From contig NZ_SJFN01000035.1 of NCBI RefSeq assembly GCF_004328075.1, positions 1 through 46,276 of the forward strand: 46,276 nucleotides of DNA, in the 5' to 3' direction. Below are positions 43,576-46,276 of this stretch, piece after piece. This DNA comes from Siculibacillus lacustris (lineage in GTDB: Bacteria > Pseudomonadota > Alphaproteobacteria > Rhizobiales > Ancalomicrobiaceae). A program made the position numbers and the translations under genes. Numbering within the stretch: position 1 is the first letter of the stretch; each line of letters begins with the position of its first letter. The notes beneath the pieces were generated by a model. The model was not told where the DNA came from, did not search any database, and saw only the letters and a program-made list of their open reading frames with translations.

Positions 43576-44808
43576 ATGGTGAGACCGACCGACGAAGCCG
43601 CGACGGTGCGGGTGATCACGGCGGCCGCCGAGCTCTCGGCCGCGGAGTGGGATCGCTGCGCCGGCGGTGACGGTACGCTCGACGACGGGCGCCCGGCCGA
43701 TCCGTTTCTCCAACACGCCTTCTTCGTCGCCCTCGAAGAGTCCGGTTCGGCCTCGCCCGCCACCGGCTGGCATCCGCGCCATCTGGTGGTCGACGGCGCC
43801 GACGGGCGACCGATCGGCATCGTGCCGGCCTATGCCAAGACCCACAGCCAGGGCGAATACGTCTTCGACCACGGCTGGGCCCAGGCCTGGCAGCGGGCGG
43901 GCGGGCGCTATTACCCGAAGCTCCAGGTGTCGGTACCGTTCACCCCGGTGACCGGTCCGCGCCTCCTGGTGGCGCCAGGTGCGGCGGCGGAGCGGGCGCT
44001 GGTGCGCCGAACGCTGATCGCCGGGCTCGAGACCCTCACGACGCAAGGAAAACTGTCCTCGGCCCACGCCACCTTCCTCGCCCCGAGCGACGCGGCGGCC
44101 TTTGCGGACGCCGGATGGTCGATGCGCGAGGATCGCCAGTATCATTGGCCGAACCGCGGCTATCGCGACTTCGACGATTTCCTCGCCACCCTGCTCGGGC
44201 GCAAGCGCAAGCAGATCCTGCGCGAGCGGCGCGAGGCGGTGGCCGGCGGCATCGAGATGGCGGCGCTGACCGGCGCGGCGATCGGCGAAGCCGACTGGGA
44301 CGCCTTCTTCGCCTTCTACATGGATACCGGCGCGCGCAAATGGGGCCGGCCCTATCTCAACCGCCGGTTCTTCTCGATGATCGGCGAGAGCATGGCCGAT
44401 CGGCTGCTGCTGATGGTCGCCCGCCACGAGGGGCGGCGGATCGGCGGGGCGCTCAACTTCATCGGCCGCGACGCCCTCTACGGGCGCTGGTGGGGCACCG
44501 TCGACGACCGGCCGTTCCTGCATTTCGAGGCCTGCTACTACGCGGCGATCGATTGGGCGATCGCCCGGGGCCTGTCGCGGGTCGAGGCCGGGGCCCAGGG
44601 CGAACACAAGCTGGCGCGCGGCTACCTGCCGGTCGCCACCCGCTCGGCCCATCTGATCGTCGACCCCGGCTTCCGCGCCGCGGTCGAGCGCTTCCTCGGC
44701 GAGGAGACGGCGGCGCTGGCGGCCGGCGACGGCGAGTTGATCGCCGCCACGCCCTACGCCGATCGGCGCCGCGGCGCGGGCGACGCGGCGGCTCTCGCGG
44801 ACGCTTGA
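43576..44808 (+). CDS. DUF482-family GNAT-fold protein
   Basis: The 410-residue protein belongs to DUF482 (COG3146), a FemAB/GNAT-like family. Visible patches are NPFLQHAFF-like DPFLQHAFFVALEESGS, HSQGEYVFDHGWAQAWQRAGGRYYPKLQVSVPFTPVTGPRLL, LGRKRKQILRERR, and the C-terminal HEGRRIGGALNFIGRDALYGRWWGT and EGGAQGEHK-like VEAGAQGEHKLARGY. The family is annotated as putative peptidoglycan or peptidogalycan biosynthesis protein; no activity is proven. GGGGAGGAGAG precedes the ATG at 43576. It is followed by the HIT gene after 60 bp. Confidence 0.92.
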   Translation: MVRPTDEAATVRVITAAAELSAAEWDRCAGGDGTLDDGRPADPFLQHAFFVALEESGSASPATGWHPRHLVVDGADGRPIGIVPAYAKTHSQGEYVFDHGWAQAWQRAGGRYYPKLQVSVPFTPVTGPRLLVAPGAAAERALVRRTLIAGLETLTTQGKLSSAHATFLAPSDAAAFADAGWSMREDRQYHWPNRGYRDFDDFLATLLGRKRKQILRERREAVAGGIEMAALTGAAIGEADWDAFFAFYMDTGARKWGRPYLNRRFFSMIGESMADRLLLMVARHEGRRIGGALNFIGRDALYGRWWGTVDDRPFLHFEACYYAAIDWAIARGLSRVEAGAQGEHKLARGYLPVATRSAHLIVDPGFRAAVERFLGEETAALAAGDGELIAATPYADRRRGAGDAAALADA

Positions 44809-44867
44809 CCGGGGCGCGGGGGCGGACGACAGTCCGAGCCCGAGACAACGAACGGGAAGACCCACCG

Positions 44868-45299
44868 ATGACCCCCGCCTATGACGATGCCAACGTCTTC
44901 GCCAAGATCCTGCGGGGCGAGATCCCCGCCCATGTGGTGTGGGAGGACGACCACACGCTCGCCTTCATGGATGTGATGCCGGCGGTCGACGGCCACACCC
45001 TGGTGATCCCCAAGGCCAAGGCGCGCAACATCTTCGACGTGCGCCCGGCCGATCTCGCCCGGGTGATTTCGGTGGTGCAGATGGTCGCGGTGGCGGCGCG
45101 CACCGCGTTCATCGCCGACGGCGCGACGATCCAGCAGTTCAACGAGACCGCCGGCGGTCAGGAGGTGTTCCACCTCCATTTCCACATTCTGCCGCGCCAG
45201 TCGGCCGACCGGGTGCGGCCGCTGCCGCGGCCCTTCGCCGACCCGAAGATCCTCGCCGCCCACGCCGAAGCGATCCGCGCGGCGCTGGCGACGCGCTGA
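44868..45299 (+). CDS. HIT-family protein
   Basis: HIT proteins hydrolyse nucleoside phosphoramidates and related nucleotides. The 143-residue protein has the Hint-like core: NVFAKILRGEIPAHVVWEDD, AFMDVMPAVDGHTLVIPK, and the histidine triad VFHLHFHILPR. It is cytoplasmic and normal in length. GGGAAG lies about 10 nt before the ATG. It follows the DUF482 gene in the same direction and could be in one transcript. Confidence 0.96.
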   Translation: MTPAYDDANVFAKILRGEIPAHVVWEDDHTLAFMDVMPAVDGHTLVIPKAKARNIFDVRPADLARVISVVQMVAVAARTAFIADGATIQQFNETAGGQEVFHLHFHILPRQSADRVRPLPRPFADPKILAAHAEAIRAALATR

Positions 45300-45362
45300 C
45301 GGCGTCGGCGAAGGGTTGCGGGCCGATCATCGGGGGCCGGTCCACGTCGGGGCGGCCCGTCG

Positions 45363-45420
45363 CCGGGTCGCTCGGGAGAGGCGCATGGGCCGGGTCGCTC
45401 GGGAGAGGTCGCTCGGGTCG
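45363..45420 (+). repeat. Short direct repeats CCGGGTCGCTCGGGAGAGG
   Basis: Two exact copies of the 19-mer CCGGGTCGCTCGGGAGAGG lie at 45363-45381 and 45390-45408 (27-bp period), and a partial third (TCGCTCGGGTCG) follows to 45420. The core CGGGTCGCTCGGG also occurs twice in the hairpin array at 22715-22822. Confidence 0.85.
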
Positions 45421-45475
45421 AACGCCGCTTCGGACGACTGTCGGATCGGATTTCGCAGATCCGCGCGAGGCGACG

Positions 45476-45706
45476 GAGGGGCAGACACCGGTTCCGGCGC
45501 TCCTCCGCCGGAACTTCGGGCCATCGCTCCGCGCCGTCCGGGCGGGGCGGCCGAGGGGCGAACACCGGTTCCGGCCTTCGTCCGCCGGAACTTCGGACCA
45601 TCGCTTCGCGCCGTCCGGGCGGGGCGGTCGAGGGGCGAACACCGGTTCCGGCCTTCGTCCGCCGGTGCCTCGGACCATCGCTTCGTGCCGTCCGGGCGGG
45701 GCGGCA
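45476..45706 (+). repeat. Three tandem 77-bp direct repeats
   Basis: Units start at 45476, 45553 and 45630, each 77 bp, and differ at a few positions. Each contains GGTTCCGGC, an 8-nt loop and GCCGGAACT, an 8-bp stem that is perfect in the first two units, where the loop sequences differ, and weakened in the third. The unit also holds CGTCCGGGCGGGGCGG. The repeats end about 50 bp before the GlsB/YeaQ gene. Confidence 0.92.
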
Positions 45707-45754
45707 GTGCATTCGGATCCGCCGGCCGAACCGGCGCAGCAGGGAGACGCATCG

Positions 45755-46006
45755 ATGGGACTGTTGCTGTGGATCGTCGTCGGGGCGATCGCCGGCTGGC
45801 TCGCCGGCCTGATGGTGCGGGGCGGCGGCTTCGGCTTCCTGACCAACGTGGTGGTCGGCATCGTCGGCGCGGCGGTGGCCGGTTGGGTGCTGCCGCGGCT
45901 CGGCGTTCAGGTCGGCGGCGGTTTCTTCCGCGAGATCTTCCACGCGACGATCGGCGCGGTGATCCTCCTGGTTCTGGTGTCGCTGATCGGGCGGATGACG
46001 CGCTGA
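45755..46006 (+). CDS. GlsB/YeaQ/YmgE-family membrane protein
   Basis: The 83-residue protein has three hydrophobic segments (LLLWIVVGAIAGWLAGLMV, FGFLTNVVVGIVGAAVAGWVL, IGAVILLVLVSLIG) and the typical GAIAGWLAGLMVRG start of the GlsB/YeaQ/YmgE transglycosylase-associated family. These small inner-membrane proteins are linked to stress in several bacteria, but their function is unproven. AGGGAG lies 8 nt before the ATG. Its upstream region is the 77-bp repeat array, and the IS21-family element begins 23 bp after its stop. Confidence 0.94.
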   Translation: MGLLLWIVVGAIAGWLAGLMVRGGGFGFLTNVVVGIVGAAVAGWVLPRLGVQVGGGFFREIFHATIGAVILLVLVSLIGRMTR

Positions 46007-46029
46007 GGCGCGCCGCTCAGACGTCGGCG

Positions 46030-46276
46030 TGTTGATTTCCGCGGAGAACTGACCCAGGCGGCAGGGATTTTTCCATCGAGAATTGACCCATGTTTGAACC
46101 TCCTCCCTCGCCACTGGTGCGGGGGACAGCGGAGTGATCGACATGGAGTTATTGAGCGTCATCCGGCGCTGGCACTATCGGGATCATTTCTCGATCCGAG
46201 AGATTTCCCGGCGCACCGGGCTTTCGAGGAACACGGTCCGCAAGTACCTGCGGTCCGACAGCGTCGAGCCTCGGTT
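46030..46276 (+). mobile_element. Left end of an IS21-family insertion sequence (truncated by window)
   Basis: The probable end is TGTTGATTTCCGCGGAG at 46030. Two copies of an end repeat follow, GGAGAACTGACCCA (46042-46055) and CGAGAATTGACCCA (46077-46090), as expected for the multiple terminal repeats of IS21-type elements that start with TG. An istA-like gene starts at 46143. The base composition is visibly less GC-rich than the neighbouring genes. The right end and the duplicated target lie outside the window. Confidence 0.85.
46143..46276 (+). CDS. istA: IS21-family transposase IstA, N-terminal part
   Basis: The 44 visible residues start MELLSVIRRWHYRDHF and contain the helix-turn-helix SIREISRRTGLSRNTVRKYLR, typical of IstA transposases, which bind the element ends. 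GGAG 8 nt before the ATG supports the start; a GTG in frame at 46134 is possible. The DDE catalytic domain and the partner IstB would follow beyond the window edge, so activity cannot be judged. Confidence 0.9.
   Translation, partial: MELLSVIRRWHYRDHFSIREISRRTGLSRNTVRKYLRSDSVEPR

Larger units (their letters stand above)
45300..45754. other. Repeat-filled intergenic region
   Basis: The 455-bp gap between the HIT and GlsB/YeaQ genes has no supported gene and is largely made of repeats, listed separately. The period of 77 bp is not a multiple of three, which argues against coding. Ribosome site AGGGAG for the next gene lies at its right end. Confidence 0.75.

Noticed and set aside
45139-45861. 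Minus-strand frame through the 77-bp repeats with repeated peptides
   Set aside because: The repeat period is not a multiple of three, so each copy is read in a different frame; the frame is a by-product of GC-rich repeats.
1-46276. CRISPR array, prophage or biosynthetic gene cluster
   Set aside because: No spaced identical repeats with unique spacers, no phage structural genes and no grouped biosynthetic enzymes are visible; the repeats found are too few or tandem.

Overview
The window is about 46 kb of very GC-rich (roughly 70% by eye) chromosomal DNA. It looks like an alphaproteobacterium, most likely of the Hyphomicrobiales (Rhizobiales) group. The cues are a GTTC-N7-GTTC SOS box between ssb and uvrA, a yajC-secD-secF operon that continues into homologues of two mitochondrial complex I assembly factors, a degenerate dihydroorotase next to pyrB, the PleD/DivK pair, an EipB-family periplasmic protein, and a DNA polymerase IV with an N-terminal zinc ribbon. 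No species is claimed. No tRNA, rRNA, CRISPR array or prophage was seen.

Layout. 1-3871: ssb (cut by the window edge) and uvrA diverge from a region with a LexA box and a DnaA box. 3872-5333: a long non-coding stretch, then an uncharacterised lipoprotein gene. 5545-12102: trmFO on the plus strand, then a minus-strand block of yajC, secD, secF, an NDUFAF3-like and an NDUFAF6-like gene, with an ArsN2-like acetyltransferase upstream. 12343-16329: a plus-strand run with an EF-hand-like unknown, a DUF815 ATPase, a DinB-like protein, a GNAT enzyme, RuvX and a GH19 lysozyme-like enzyme. 16355-20595: pyrB, pyrC', plsY and dprA on the minus strand. 20596-23032: a large palindromic repeat, an AidB-like flavoprotein, an array of short hairpins and a 69-residue protein. 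23629-34144: topA, a membrane GGDEF protein, rnr, a GST-like gene, DUF983, Nudix, LysE, MFS and rpmG. 34926-40609: pleD and divK on the minus strand, then DUF3572, a HAD protein, a cyclopropane fatty acid synthase and DNA polymerase IV. 40623-46006: eipB, a RidA-family gene, a GDPD, a small secreted protein, a DUF482 protein, a HIT protein, three 77-bp tandem repeats and a GlsB/YeaQ membrane protein. 46030-end: the left end of an IS21-family element.

Most of the window is conserved housekeeping DNA: DNA repair and topology (ssb, uvrA, ruvX, dprA, topA, dinB), protein export (yajC, secD, secF), pyrimidine and lipid synthesis (pyrB, pyrC', plsY, cfa), RNA metabolism (trmFO, rnr, rpmG) and cell-cycle signalling (pleD, divK). 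I see no convincing new multi-gene system. The most unusual material is small: the hairpin array and 77-bp repeats with a shared 13-mer, an EF-hand loop in an unknown protein, a lipoprotein with a possible Cys-His-Asp triad, an AidB-like protein without the usual catalytic glutamate, and a probable inversion of the pyrB-dprA block relative to topA.
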